Source of the DNA: Breznakiella homolactica
GTDB lineage: Bacteria > Spirochaetota > Spirochaetia > Treponematales > Breznakiellaceae
Length of the DNA stretch: 64,000 bases
NCBI RefSeq assembly: GCF_016616095.2
Contig: NZ_CP067089.2
Location: forward strand, 3,906,001 to 3,970,000
Direction of reading: 5' to 3'
Position 1 is the stretch's first letter. Every line of letters begins with the position of its first letter. Below are positions 52,449-62,221 of this stretch, piece after piece. The translations under genes and the position numbers were made by a program. Under the pieces are notes generated by a model. The model saw nothing but the letters and a program-made list of their open reading frames with translations. It was not told where the DNA came from and did no database searches.

Positions 52449-53168
52449 CTATATCATAAGCTTGAACTTGTCTCCGATAATCAGCTGGCGGGAACGGTAA
52501 ACCTTTTTATCGTCATGGTCAGAAACAACGCTGGTGATCTGCAGCAGGGGGTAACCCGGTTCAAGGCTGAGATACTTCATAATATCGTAATCATTGCAGA
52601 AAATGACCTCAAGGATTTTGACCGACTTTTTGAAACTGATATGGTGTTTTTTTCCGAGCAAATCGTAGAGGGAATTGTCGTTTAAATTTTCATGCAGCAA
52701 AAATGAATAATCTTCGGTAAAACGGTTGTACTCAATGGAAACAGGAATATTGTCGGCGTATCTGATCCGCTCCAGGACGTATACCTTTGCGTCCGCCGGG
52801 AGATTCAGTTCCCGGATGTCATCCTCTGAGGCGTCCTCAATAGCCGATTTGACTACCTTTGCCCCGGGGACCCGGTTCTGTTCCCGGCAGACCTCCGAGA
52901 ATCCCGCCACCACCGACAGGGTCCGGTGCAGCTTGTTCCGCTCACTCACAAAGGTACCTTTCCCCTGAATTTTCTGGAGCAAATTTTCCTTTTCCAGTTC
53001 CTTGAGCGCGTTCCGGACCGTTATTCTGCTGACGTGGTACCGCCTGCACAGGACCGCTTCGGTGGGGATCTGCTCGCCTTCTTTGAAGGTACCGTTTTCG
53101 ATCATTTTCTGCAGTATATTCTTCAATTGTATATATAGAGGAACGCTTATTTTGGTATCCAATGTCAT
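52449..53168 (-). CDS. GntR-family (HutC-type, UTRA) transcriptional regulator
   Basis: A 239-residue regulator. The winged helix-turn-helix (~8-70) has 'QIPTEAVLCRRYHVSRITVRNALKELE'. A UTRA ligand domain follows (~85-235) with 'VYVLERIRYADNIPVSIEYNRF' and a C-terminal 'VYRSRQLIIGDKFKL'. It is divergent from the SIS-domain gene, which it probably represses. HutC-type regulators of amino-sugar and fructosamine genes are common. Element copy H abuts its stop codon. Confidence 0.93.
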   Translation of the reverse strand: MTLDTKISVPLYIQLKNILQKMIENGTFKEGEQIPTEAVLCRRYHVSRITVRNALKELEKENLLQKIQGKGTFVSERNKLHRTLSVVAGFSEVCREQNRVPGAKVVKSAIEDASEDDIRELNLPADAKVYVLERIRYADNIPVSIEYNRFTEDYSFLLHENLNDNSLYDLLGKKHHISFKKSVKILEVIFCNDYDIMKYLSLEPGYPLLQITSVVSDHDDKKVYRSRQLIIGDKFKLMI

Positions 53169-53337
53169 GGTGATTTCCTTATTGTATCCTATAACAATAT
53201 AGCATATTTTGAATTTCCGAAAGTAAAAAGGTATTCCTAATTTTTACCGGCAGTATGTACAGTATATTTCTTTTTTATGCAAAGAAATATTTAAGTTTTC
53301 CCGAACCGCGGCGGATGCGGAACATCCCGGTTTTCTG

Positions 53338-53365
53338 TTGACATACGGGGATGGGATGATATAAT
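53338..53365 (+). promoter_or_regulatory. Sigma-70 type promoter for SIS-domain gene
   Basis: TTGACA (53338-53343) and TATAAT (53360-53365) match consensus perfectly with a 16-bp spacer, ~60 bp upstream of the start at 53426. The 'gatgatacaacatgtgacaac' stretch just downstream is a possible GntR operator (weak). Confidence 0.8.
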
Positions 53366-53425
53366 ACAACTATTGATGATACAACATGTGACAACTAATG
53401 AGGCCAAAAAACAAAGGAGACCGGA

Positions 53426-54400
53426 ATGGAAATGACGGAAATCATAGCGGACATTATTACCCGGAAGGAATCAGCCGGAGGGCTTAAACAGGTTTATTAT
53501 GCCGCCTGCGGCGGGTCCCTGGGAGCCTTTTACCCGGCAAAATGTTTTCTTGAAGCGGAAGCCGGCATGCTCCGGACCGGCTGGTACAACAGCAACGAAT
53601 TCGTTCATTATCCGCCGAAGCTCCTGGGGCGGAATTCACTGGTGGTGGTGGCTTCCCAGAAGGGGAATACCCCCGAGACGGTAAAAGCCGCGGAAATGGC
53701 CCGGGCCGCCGGCGCTTCGGTAATCGCCCTTACCTGGGAAACCGATTCTCCCATAACCAAACACGCCGATTACGTGGTTAAGTACACCTACGGCGACGGA
53801 AAGGACATCGCCGGAGAAAAGACCATCATGGCACTCCTGACCGCCGTTGAGGCCCTGGCCCAGACCGAAGGATACGAAAACTACAATAAATTCCGCGGCG
53901 GTGTTTCAAAGATTGACGGAATCGTGAAACAAGCCGCCGCGTCCGTGGCCGGCCGTGCGGAAGCTTTTGCCGGCGAGTACAAAGACGATACGGTGATCTA
54001 TACCATGGGGAGCGGCGCCAGCTGGAGTTCCGCGTATATGCAGTCCATCTGTATTTTTATGGAGATGCAGTGGATCAATTCCGCCTGCATCCACTCCGGC
54101 GAATACTTCCATGGTCCCTTTGAAATTACCGATGAAAAAACACCCTTTGTGCTCCAGATTTCCGAAGGGAAAACCCGGGCACTGGATGAGCGGGCGCTGA
54201 AATTCCTCAGGACCTACGGGAAACGCTTTGAAGTTCTCGACGCCCGGGAGCTCGGCCTCGGCGCTATCGATCCGTCGGTGGTGGATTACTTCAACCATTC
54301 CCTGTTCAATAACGTCTATTCGGTTTTCAACAAAGCCCTGGCCGAAGCCCGGAACCATCCGCTGTCGACACGGCGGTATATGTGGAAGGTGGAATACTAG
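53426..54400 (+). CDS. SIS-domain sugar isomerase/fructosamine deglycase (FrlB/GfrF-like)
   Basis: A 324-residue protein with two SIS domains. 'VYYAACGGSLGAFYPAKCFLE' opens SIS1 and 'VVASQKGNTPETVKAAEMA' is its phosphosugar loop. 'TMGSGASWSSAYMQSICIFME' and 'HSGEYFHGPFEITD' mark SIS2. The end 'RRYMWKVEY' parallels the RRY...VEY end of FrlB. FrlB-type enzymes cleave phosphorylated Amadori products to glucose 6-phosphate and an amino acid or amine; which substrate applies here is not determinable. An ATG-rich start with aaggaga upstream is used. The divergent GntR regulator fits. Confidence 0.82.
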   Translation: MEMTEIIADIITRKESAGGLKQVYYAACGGSLGAFYPAKCFLEAEAGMLRTGWYNSNEFVHYPPKLLGRNSLVVVASQKGNTPETVKAAEMARAAGASVIALTWETDSPITKHADYVVKYTYGDGKDIAGEKTIMALLTAVEALAQTEGYENYNKFRGGVSKIDGIVKQAAASVAGRAEAFAGEYKDDTVIYTMGSGASWSSAYMQSICIFMEMQWINSACIHSGEYFHGPFEITDEKTPFVLQISEGKTRALDERALKFLRTYGKRFEVLDARELGLGAIDPSVVDYFNHSLFNNVYSVFNKALAEARNHPLSTRRYMWKVEY

Positions 54401-54520
54401 TTCATATCCTGAAATATAAACACAGACAACGGAGAAGCCGGCAGTCCCAAGCGATACACTTGTTTTGCCGGCTTTTTATTTTGGTTGTTTTTTCAAAGAA
54501 TACAAACACCCTGTAACACA

Positions 54521-55906
54521 CTACCCGGCCTGCCCGCCGGCGGAGGAAATGGAGTATGCCTTTGCGGCCGACAATTCCCGGTAAAGGCCTGCGGACATGC
54601 ATGCTGCGGCAGCAGCGGCCATGGCATCGGCGATGGGCTGCGCGTAAAGGATTCCGTTTACACCCCACAGCGCCGGAGCGGTCAGAATGACCGGTATAAA
54701 GCAAAGACCCTGTCTGCATATTCCAAGAAAAAAGCCTTCTTTGGCTTTGCCCAGTGCCAGAAAAAGTGAAGAAAATACCGTATAGAATCCAAAGAGCATA
54801 AATGATAGCCCATTCGCCCGTAAAGCTTTTTTGCCGAACAGGACCAATCGGGTATCATCTTTCGTGAACAGGGAAACAACCGCGCCGGGGAATAAAATTA
54901 ATACTAACCCAAAGAGCACACAGAATAGTGTTGTCCATAGTACGGAAGTTTTTACCGCTTCATTGAGCCGTCCGTAATTTTTCGCCCCATACGCATAACC
55001 GGCTATAGGCTGGAAACCTTTGATAAACCCGAATACGATTAAGCTGCCTAAAGACATAATTCTCGTTACCGCTCCCATTCCCGCTATCACCGAATCTCCG
55101 TAGTCCGCGGCTTTCATATTTATCAGCGCAGCCGCAAGGCTGGTTAATAACTGGAATACCAATGTGGGTATGCCTATTTTTAGAATTTCCGCCATCATCT
55201 CTTTAGACATGCGGAAATCCCTTATGTGAAAACTGAAGACACTTTTTTTTCCGAATATATAGCGGAGGTATACCAATGCTGAAACAAGCTGCGAAATGGC
55301 TGTGGCGTATGCCGCTCCGGCGATACCCAATCCCAGGTCGTAAATGAAAATGGGATCCAAAATCACATTCAGTACGGCTCCCGCCAGCATTGTAAACATA
55401 GTTGTTTTCGCGGCGCCTTCACTGGTGACTATATTGTTCATCGTGACATTAAAAACACAGAATATAGACGCCGCTATATAAATGCGGGTATATGCCGCCG
55501 CGTAGGGTAGAATGCTTTCGGTCGCGCCTAAAAATATAAGAATCGGGTTTAAAAAAGTTACAGTACAGATTATCAGTACAGCGACGGCAAAGAGGCTGCT
55601 GTAAAGCGCGGTACTGGCAGCGCAGCCGGCTTTTTCCTTTTCACCGTTTCCCAATAATCTGGCTATGTATGACGCCGCCCCGTTTCCGAACAGCAGGCCA
55701 AAGCCAACGATAACCTGGCTCAGCGGAAAAGCAACGGATACCGCGGCCATCTGGCTCGTTCCAAGTCCGCCGACAAAGTACGCGTCCGCCAGGTTGTATA
55801 ACGCATTGATCATCATACCGGCCATGGTGGGTACCCCCATCGCTAAGAGCGCTTTCGGTATTGGCGCGCTTCCAAGCAGTTCTGTTTTCTTGTTATGTCC
55901 ATTCAT
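54521..55906 (-). CDS. MATE-family multidrug/cation antiporter
   Basis: A 461-residue, 12-helix transporter. The start is ATG 55906 with aaggagcc upstream; longer versions run into the promoter region. 'GVPTMAGMMINALYNLADAYFVGGLG' at the N-terminus and 'GIPTLVFQLLTSLAAALINMKAADYG' in the middle are the matching openings of the two six-helix halves. It is divergent from a PadR regulator, a common arrangement for inducible drug exporters. Confidence 0.93.
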   Translation of the reverse strand: MNGHNKKTELLGSAPIPKALLAMGVPTMAGMMINALYNLADAYFVGGLGTSQMAAVSVAFPLSQVIVGFGLLFGNGAASYIARLLGNGEKEKAGCAASTALYSSLFAVAVLIICTVTFLNPILIFLGATESILPYAAAYTRIYIAASIFCVFNVTMNNIVTSEGAAKTTMFTMLAGAVLNVILDPIFIYDLGLGIAGAAYATAISQLVSALVYLRYIFGKKSVFSFHIRDFRMSKEMMAEILKIGIPTLVFQLLTSLAAALINMKAADYGDSVIAGMGAVTRIMSLGSLIVFGFIKGFQPIAGYAYGAKNYGRLNEAVKTSVLWTTLFCVLFGLVLILFPGAVVSLFTKDDTRLVLFGKKALRANGLSFMLFGFYTVFSSLFLALGKAKEGFFLGICRQGLCFIPVILTAPALWGVNGILYAQPIADAMAAAAAACMSAGLYRELSAAKAYSISSAGGQAG

Positions 55907-56025
55907 AATCGAGGCTCCTTTCTTGACAGAGAGTGTAAAAAATAATACTATAAAGTATAGTAGTGAAAGTGATACTATTATAAAATATAATAAATTGTCA
56001 AGAATAGAAATAAACAGGAGGAGAT
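55907..56025. promoter_or_regulatory. Divergent MATE/PadR control region
   Basis: AT-rich region with overlapping near-palindromes: 'atactataaagtat' (55945-55958, 5-bp arms) and 'atagtagtgaaagtgatactat' (6-bp arms). TTGACA occurs on both strands (55923-55928 on plus, 55997-56002 on minus), but -10 spacings are imperfect. It is a likely PadR operator region. Confidence 0.45.
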
Positions 56026-56550
56026 ATGGCAGCAATTGATTTGATAGTATTGGGGATAGTAAAAAACGAGCCGTTAAGCGCTTACGACATTCAGAAACTC
56101 GTTGAGTACCGTAATATATCCCGGTGGGTAAAGATCAGTACGCCTTCAATTTATAAAAAAGTAATCCAGCTGGAAAAAAAAGGATACATTACAAGCACTT
56201 TGGTTAAGGAGGGTAAGATGGCGGAGAAGGCTGTGTATTCCTTAACAAAGGATGGAGAAAAAGAATTTGAAGAACTGATGCTGGGGACCGCTTCCCAGCC
56301 AATCAGCATTTTTTTAGATTTTAATGCCGTAATAGTAAATTTGGACAGCCTTTCGCCGGAAAAACAAAAAGCCTGTATAAAAAATATTGAAAATAACGTG
56401 AAAGTGTTAAAATCATCCCTGCGGGAAAATATCAGCGCTAAAAGAAACCTGCCTGAGATTCCTGATACCGGAAAAGCGGTCCTGCAGCAGCAGTTTATAT
56501 TGGCGCAGGCAATTGAGAAATGGATTACCTCAATTAAAGCGCGTTTTTAA
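56026..56550 (+). CDS. PadR-family transcriptional regulator
   Basis: A 174-residue regulator. The N-terminal winged helix is 'LIVLGIVKNEPLSAYDIQKLVEY', with 'STPSIYKKVIQLEKKGYI' as recognition region and 'YSLTKDGEKEFEELM' as wing. The C-terminal half is the dimerising PadR_C-type coiled coil. Ribosome-binding site aggaggag. It is divergent from the MATE gene, which it presumably represses until a drug binds. Confidence 0.9.
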   Translation: MAAIDLIVLGIVKNEPLSAYDIQKLVEYRNISRWVKISTPSIYKKVIQLEKKGYITSTLVKEGKMAEKAVYSLTKDGEKEFEELMLGTASQPISIFLDFNAVIVNLDSLSPEKQKACIKNIENNVKVLKSSLRENISAKRNLPEIPDTGKAVLQQQFILAQAIEKWITSIKARF

Positions 56551-56593
56551 AACCGGCTATAACGTGGTATTGAAGGTTACCCTGGAAAAAAGA

Positions 56594-56619
56594 AACGGCA
56601 CAGCCGGAGCCATGCCGTT
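56594..56619. terminator. Terminator between padR-like gene and glycyl-tRNA synthetase
   Basis: aacggca (56594-56600) pairs with tgccgtt (56613-56619), with possible further pairing in the loop. On the minus strand a T-rich tail (tttcttttttcc) follows directly. On the plus strand a T-run begins 8 bases later. It serves mainly the synthetase gene. Confidence 0.7.
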
Positions 56620-56672
56620 CCCTGAATTTTTTCTGCCGTGTTTAATTGGACAGGACCCGACAAGGCAGCCTG

Positions 56673-58046
56673 TTACTTGATGCGTTTGTACGCTTTGATT
56701 TCCTTCCGGATCCGTTCCGCCAGCTCCGCCCGGGGGATGCGGACCTGTTCCATGGAATCCCGGAACCGGAGAGTGACGGTGTTGTTGTCCTTGGATTCGT
56801 AGTCCACGGTAACACAGAAGGGAGTGCCTGCCTCATCCTGGCGGCGGTAGCGCCGGCCGATGGCGCCGGACTGGTCGTAGTCGGTGGAGAAATCCTGCTT
56901 GAGTTCGTGCTGGATATCCTTAGCCATTTCCGCGAGACCATCTTTTTTCATTAACGGCAGGACCGCCACCGTAACCGGGGCCAGGCTGGGGTGGAACCGG
57001 AGTACGGTCCGCCAGTCGTCGTCGTTTCCTTTGTCGGCTACCTTTTCCTCGTCATAGGCGTCACAGAGCACCATAAGAAGCGTCCGGGTAAGCCCCGCCG
57101 AGGTTTCGATGATAAACGGAATGTACCGGTCGTTGTTGTTGTCCTGGTCGATGTACTGGAGGTCCTTGCCGCTGAACTGCATGTGCCGGGTAAGATCGTA
57201 ATCCGACCGGTTGTGAACCCCCTCCAGTTCGCGCCAGCCCATGGGGAAGAGGTACTGAATGTCGTAGGCGTCTTTGGCGTAATGGGCGAGTTCATCCGGT
57301 CCGTGCTGGTGCCACCGGAGGTGGTCCATCTTGACGCCCATTTTTTCGTAGTAGGCCCAGCGCCGTTTCTTCCATTCGTTGAACCATTCAACGTCGGAGC
57401 CGGGTTTTACGAAGTACTGCATCTCCATCTGTTCAAACTCGCAGGTGCGGAAGATGAAGTTTTTGGTGACGATCTCGTTGCGGAAGGCTTTGCCTATCTG
57501 GGCGATACCGAAGGGCACCTTCATCCGGTTCGACTGGATTATGTTCTTGTAATTCACGTATATACCCTGGGCGGTTTCGGGCCGGAGATAGATGACGCTG
57601 GATTCGTCCTCCAGAGCGCCGATATGGGTTTTGAACATGAGGTTGAATTTACGGGTATCCGTCAGTTCCCCGCCGCAGTCGGGGCATTTTTTCGCCGCAA
57701 GATTTTCTTCGGGGATCATGTCCGCCCGGAACCGGGACTTGCATTTTTTGCAGTCCACCAGGGGATCGGTAAAATTTTCCACATGGCCCGAGGCTTCCCA
57801 TACCCGGGGATGCATCAGTATAGCCGCGTCGAGGCCGACAATATCGTCATGGAGCTGGGTCATTTCCTTCCACCAGTTCCGGGAAATGCGGTTTTTTAGC
57901 TCAATACCGAGGGGACCGTAGTCCCAGGCTCCGCTCTGTCCGCCGTAAATTTCCGAAGACTGGAAAACAAAACCCCGTCTCTTGGCTAGGGACGTGATTT
58001 TCTCCATAGTTGCAGGGCCCTGGTACTCGGTTAACTCTTGTGACAT
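56673..58046 (-). CDS. glyQS: Glycyl-tRNA synthetase, single-chain class II type
   Basis: A 457-residue enzyme charging tRNA-Gly. It is the alpha2-type synthetase, not the alpha2beta2 form. N-terminal 'RRGFVFQSSEIYGGQSGAWDYGPLG' and 'LRPETAQGIYVNYKNI' (motif 2 region) are diagnostic. A four-Cys zinc-like knuckle is visible (DCKKCKSR, then KKCPDCGG). Motif 3 is in 'FIIETSAGLTRTLLMVLCDAY'. The anticodon-binding domain lies at ~350-450. Ribosome-binding site taggaga. It is monocistronic. Confidence 0.97.
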   Translation of the reverse strand: MSQELTEYQGPATMEKITSLAKRRGFVFQSSEIYGGQSGAWDYGPLGIELKNRISRNWWKEMTQLHDDIVGLDAAILMHPRVWEASGHVENFTDPLVDCKKCKSRFRADMIPEENLAAKKCPDCGGELTDTRKFNLMFKTHIGALEDESSVIYLRPETAQGIYVNYKNIIQSNRMKVPFGIAQIGKAFRNEIVTKNFIFRTCEFEQMEMQYFVKPGSDVEWFNEWKKRRWAYYEKMGVKMDHLRWHQHGPDELAHYAKDAYDIQYLFPMGWRELEGVHNRSDYDLTRHMQFSGKDLQYIDQDNNNDRYIPFIIETSAGLTRTLLMVLCDAYDEEKVADKGNDDDWRTVLRFHPSLAPVTVAVLPLMKKDGLAEMAKDIQHELKQDFSTDYDQSGAIGRRYRRQDEAGTPFCVTVDYESKDNNTVTLRFRDSMEQVRIPRAELAERIRKEIKAYKRIK

Positions 58047-58215
58047 ATATTTCTCCTAAAGATTGAGGTCCGCTGTTGGAGCTGCCGGAAGCAGTCTACA
58101 ACAGACCGTGACAGTATATAGAAAAAAACCGCCATTGGCGAGGGGGTTTCTGTTCTAGGCAAAACATGCGTGCGGGTACTACTAAAATATTTTATTTGCC
58201 TTTATTCTTATTTCC

Positions 58216-59844
58216 ATGACCATTGTATTAGCGGCGATCCATCTTGAACCGGGGGCTGAATCCGTCCCCCTGGGAGCCGCGTGCGTCGCATCGGCGCTGA
58301 AAAAGGCCTTCGGCGGAAATGGGGATGATCCGGGCGGGTTTTCCGTGATCCTCGAAGAAAGTATTCTTTCGGAGGCCCCCGGAGCGCTGGCGGAAAAAAT
58401 CATCCGGCATAAACCTGACGCTGTGGGATTTTCTTTATACCTGTGGAACCGTTCCTCCGCGGTTAAGACCGCTTCTCTGATCCGGGCCTCCCTGCGGGAT
58501 GTTTTCCTTTTTGCCGGCGGCCCGGAGGTCACGGCTCTGCCCGGCGGCCTTTCGGCGGCCGGCGGCGGACCCTTTGACTGCCTCGTTCAGGGTGAAGGGG
58601 AAAATGCCGCGGTCCGTTTATTCGGGGATACCCTCAGCGGAACGGCGTATGAGCCGCTGATCCGCGGCGAAACCCTGGGGCCGGAAGAACTCGGCGCCCT
58701 GCCGTCACCCTGGCTGGACAGAACCCTGGACATTTCCCGGTATACCGGAGCGCTTTGGGAATTGGCCCGGGGCTGTCCCTACGGCTGTACCTACTGTTAT
58801 GAATCCAAGGGAGAAAAGGCCGTACGGTACTTCCCGGAGGAACGGCTCCGGGAGGAACTCCGCCTCTTCGGCCGCAGCGGTGTTCCTTCGGTATTCGTGC
58901 TGGATCCTACTTTTAATACCGACAAAAAACGGGCGGTGCGTCTCCTGGACGCGATCCTCAAAGAAGCGCCGGCTCCCCACTGGCATTTTGAAGTCCGGGC
59001 GGAACTGCTTACCCGTGAACAGGCGCAGCGGTTCGCGGCTCTGGGCGCTTCCCTGCAGATCGGGCTGCAGAGCGCGGACCCCAGGGTCTGCGCCGGTCTC
59101 GGCCGTTCCCTTAACAGGGATGTTTTCCAGTCGCGGATAGGACTGCTCCACGAAGCGGGGGTGTCCTTCGGGCTGGATCTTATCTACGGTCTTCCCGGTG
59201 ATACCCTTGCGGGATACCGGAAGAGTATCGACTTCGCCCTTTCCCTGTATCCCGACAATCTTGATATGTTCCGGCTTTCGGTGCTTCCCGGAACTGTCCT
59301 CCGGGACCAGGCGGCCGGAGCCGGCCTTGTTTTTTCGGCGGAAGCGCCCTATGGCGTGATCTCCGCACCGGGGTTCCCGGCGCCGGATGTGGCCCGGGCG
59401 GAAGCCCTGAGCCGGGCCGCTGATATTTTCTATAACCGCGGCAGGGCAGTGGCGTGGTTCAACCAGGTTCTGTATCCCCTGGGGATGAAACCTTCCCGGT
59501 TTCTCGAAGGCTTCTCCGGATTCCTCGAAGCCCGGAACGGAGAAGTTCCCAACGATTCCATCGCCGTGGAAAAACTGCAGCTCGCCTACCTCGATGATCT
59601 CTACGGCCGGGCAAAAAAGCCCTACCTGCTTCCTGCGGTGTGGGATATCGTTCGGTTCAACGGCGCCTGGGGCAGAGCCCTGGCGGAGGGAATTACCACG
59701 CAGATCGATTTTAACTACGATCCGGAAGAACTCCTGGAAGGCGGGATTCTCGATATAGAAGAATTAGCCGAATTCTGCCGGCCCTGTCCCGGAAAAAAAC
59801 TCGTCAGACCCTGTTCCGGCGGCGCGGAGCTGCTGGATCCCTGA
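58216..59844 (+). CDS. B12-binding-type radical SAM protein
   Basis: A 542-residue protein. The N-terminal Rossmann-like part (~1-150) resembles B12-binding domains of this group ('VGFSLYLWNRSSAVKTASLIR', 'LFAGGPEVTALP'). The radical SAM core has the cluster motif CX3CX2C (Cys187, 191, 194 in 'RGCPYGCTYCYESKG') and 'LQIGLQSADPRV'. A DUF4080-like C-terminal region (~370-530) follows. No DXHXXG-type cobalamin His motif was noticed. Its substrate is unknown. The upstream region is short and it is convergent with the hydrolase gene at 59851. Confidence 0.87.
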   Translation: MTIVLAAIHLEPGAESVPLGAACVASALKKAFGGNGDDPGGFSVILEESILSEAPGALAEKIIRHKPDAVGFSLYLWNRSSAVKTASLIRASLRDVFLFAGGPEVTALPGGLSAAGGGPFDCLVQGEGENAAVRLFGDTLSGTAYEPLIRGETLGPEELGALPSPWLDRTLDISRYTGALWELARGCPYGCTYCYESKGEKAVRYFPEERLREELRLFGRSGVPSVFVLDPTFNTDKKRAVRLLDAILKEAPAPHWHFEVRAELLTREQAQRFAALGASLQIGLQSADPRVCAGLGRSLNRDVFQSRIGLLHEAGVSFGLDLIYGLPGDTLAGYRKSIDFALSLYPDNLDMFRLSVLPGTVLRDQAAGAGLVFSAEAPYGVISAPGFPAPDVARAEALSRAADIFYNRGRAVAWFNQVLYPLGMKPSRFLEGFSGFLEARNGEVPNDSIAVEKLQLAYLDDLYGRAKKPYLLPAVWDIVRFNGAWGRALAEGITTQIDFNYDPEELLEGGILDIEELAEFCRPCPGKKLVRPCSGGAELLDP

Positions 59845-59850
59845 TACCGG

Positions 59851-61029
59851 TTACCCCCTGGGCTGGCGCGTCTCTTCCTTGGATTGTTCCGGGGAGTTTT
59901 CTTTTTCGGAATCCTTTTTTTCCCTGGGCCAGAGTTCCTTTATATTCTCCCTGGCGGATCTGAATAAAGCGTGGATAATGTCCATAAGGCGTTTCCGGGT
60001 GGCGTCATCCACATCGCTGATGGTTTTTATCATGGCGCCCATTTTCTTCACCCAGGAGGCCGATAACTCGGGGACCGTCTTCGCGTCGGTGGAGCACAGC
60101 AGTTCATACAGCCCGTCGCTGAATTCCCGGCGCTGGGACGGTTCCAGACTGTCTATCCAATGTTTAAGGGTCTTGTCGACAAATTTGCTGTTGTTATCCA
60201 CGGAGTTGAGCCGTATGAGATCGTTCCCCAGAATTTCCCAGGAATACATATCGTGCTGCATAAGGCCTGACTGGGTGCTGCGGACCACGGTATAGTTGTT
60301 TTCGTGTTCAAAAAGCATGCCGATTACCGATGACTGGGGCAGGTAGGTTTGTATCCTGTCACGAACCGCGTTGTAGCCGGCGCTGGCAATAATCTTCTCA
60401 TTAAATCCGGGACCGTCAAAATTGTAGATCTCCGGGATACGCCGCTGGGTTTTTGGTCTGCTGAATGAGGAAGCGTACACCGCGAGGTTTCCCCCTTTGG
60501 AATGCCCCCCAACCCTGAAACGGCCCCGCAGGGCGGCGGCGGTTTTTTCCAGATATTCAACCGCTTCCAGCTGGGAAGGAATTGAATCCATGAAACTCAT
60601 ATTAAAATCTTCCTTCCATCCCACCAGGGTATTGTCGGTTCCCCGGAAGGAAATATACGGAAGAATACCGTCACCCATGATCGTAACAGCGGAAAACTGT
60701 TTTTCTTCCTCAATATCGATGATATTGACGTACCGGCTCAGGCGCAGACCACCGAACCGTTTCGTTTTGCCCAGTTCCGCAAGAAACCGGGGATCTTCCT
60801 TAAGAATAATCTCATCGTTGATTTTCGAATTCTTTTTGGCGCTTATGGCGGTAAACTGCCGCGCCGCTTCGGAGAGCAGAACCGCATCATCGGAATCCTC
60901 CTCCGGCAGAATGCCGCCGAAGGGAAGATACGAGAGGCGGCACAGGATGAGGCTGTCTACTATATTGAATCCGTCCCGGGTGAACTCTAAATCACCGCGC
61001 CAGGCCAGATAATCGAAAAGATTTGACAT
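59851..61029 (-). CDS. Mbeg1-like (DUF2974) alpha/beta hydrolase
   Basis: A 392-residue cytoplasmic lipase/esterase-like protein. The start is ATG 61029, with ggag upstream. 'ISFRGTDNTLVGWKEDF' (~127-142) and the nucleophile elbow GHSKGG (Ser177) are typical of DUF2974/Mbeg1-like proteins. 'EIYNFDGPGFNE' follows. The charged C-terminal tail (Lys/Glu-rich, ~365-392) is low complexity. Substrate unknown. Confidence 0.88.
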   Translation of the reverse strand: MSNLFDYLAWRGDLEFTRDGFNIVDSLILCRLSYLPFGGILPEEDSDDAVLLSEAARQFTAISAKKNSKINDEIILKEDPRFLAELGKTKRFGGLRLSRYVNIIDIEEEKQFSAVTIMGDGILPYISFRGTDNTLVGWKEDFNMSFMDSIPSQLEAVEYLEKTAAALRGRFRVGGHSKGGNLAVYASSFSRPKTQRRIPEIYNFDGPGFNEKIIASAGYNAVRDRIQTYLPQSSVIGMLFEHENNYTVVRSTQSGLMQHDMYSWEILGNDLIRLNSVDNNSKFVDKTLKHWIDSLEPSQRREFSDGLYELLCSTDAKTVPELSASWVKKMGAMIKTISDVDDATRKRLMDIIHALFRSARENIKELWPREKKDSEKENSPEQSKEETRQPRG

Positions 61030-61091
61030 GCGGTTCTCCGGAAGCATTCCCGGCGGACCGCGGCAGCCGCGGCGCCGGATGCTGTTTTATG

Positions 61092-61979
61092 TTATAGTGT
61101 CGCCTTGAACCAGTTCAGGGTTGCGTCGGTTAATATGGTAAAGGCTTTCATATTCCCCGAAAAAATATTGAATGTATGGTCCGCGTCATGGATAACCAGA
61201 GTTTCGGACTTTCTGTTTGATGAAGCCTCAGCAATCCGGTACACGTTTTCCGGAAGGACCGATGTATCGTTGCTGCCTGTTATGGCGAGAATCGGTGCTT
61301 TGGATTTCGAAAGTTCCCCCAGCACATCGGTTTTCCGGGCAATCTCAAACGCGTCGATTCCCAGCTTAAGAGGCGTCCGCCAGTTGAATTCCGCAACCGC
61401 GTAGCCGTCACGTTTGGCGATCGCGTAGGTTTCTTCATCGGAAACAAATTTCGCCGATTCCGGAGCCCCCGCCCAGGTTACCGCGGATTTGTAAATCCGG
61501 TTCCTCCCGGCGGAAAGCATGGCGATGGTACCGCCCTGGCTCCACCCCAGTACGCCGATCCTTTTCGCGTCGATTTCGGGCAGGCCGGCAATATACGCCG
61601 CCGCAGCGTCGGCGTCGGAAACCGCCGTATCATAGTTGAAATATATATGGTCCACGGTACTGTCCCCGGTCCCTATAAAATCAATCCGTATGGAAGCTAT
61701 GCCGTTTTTGGCGAGTTCCGGAGCAAACAGTTTATACCCGTTTCCGGCTTCGTTTTTATCCGATCCGTATCCGTGAAGCATAACCACCGCGGGGAACTGT
61801 TCACCGCCGCCGCCCCGGGGCAGGGTGACGATACCGGGGACTCCGCGCCCGCTGTTCATGATGGTGATATTCTGTTCAGTGTAGTCATAGGGAATATTCG
61901 CCGGTACCTTTGGTGATGAAGCACAGGACCCGAGCAGCAGCACTCCCGCCGCGGCAGCAAAAACCGGAAATAATTTCAT
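61092..61979 (-). CDS. Lipoprotein alpha/beta hydrolase (dienelactone hydrolase-like)
   Basis: A 295-residue exported lipoprotein. ATG 61979 with aaaggag upstream gives lipobox LLGS before Cys19. The oxyanion region is HG (69-70). The nucleophile is GWSQGG (Ser147). The candidate Asp is in 'ITGSNDTSVLPENV' and the His in 'VIHDADHTF', so the triad is complete. It is likely an esterase or peptidase acting in the periplasm or on the surface. It is monocistronic. Confidence 0.9.
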   Translation of the reverse strand: MKLFPVFAAAAGVLLLGSCASSPKVPANIPYDYTEQNITIMNSGRGVPGIVTLPRGGGGEQFPAVVMLHGYGSDKNEAGNGYKLFAPELAKNGIASIRIDFIGTGDSTVDHIYFNYDTAVSDADAAAAYIAGLPEIDAKRIGVLGWSQGGTIAMLSAGRNRIYKSAVTWAGAPESAKFVSDEETYAIAKRDGYAVAEFNWRTPLKLGIDAFEIARKTDVLGELSKSKAPILAITGSNDTSVLPENVYRIAEASSNRKSETLVIHDADHTFNIFSGNMKAFTILTDATLNWFKATL

Positions 61980-62221
61980 AGCAGCTCCTTTGGCTATAGT
62001 ATAATAATTTTTCCTGAACAAGGAAATTGCTTTTCTCCATATCCTCCTATCTGTTTACTTGTGGGTACGTTCTATACTACTATAGTATACAGTATGAGAA
62101 AACAGCGGTCTCAGATAGAAGCGGCCATTTGTTCCGGATCGGTCTATGGCGTGCATCCGGGGCGTATGCTGGCGGGGCCGGAGAATCCGCCGTTGGCTCG
62201 CGCCGGAAGCCGGACGTAAAT

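Noticed and set aside
62094..62219. 41-codon frame starting MRKQRSQIEAAI before polB
   Set aside because: No ribosome-binding site and no recognisable features, and it overlaps the possible 5' extension of polB.
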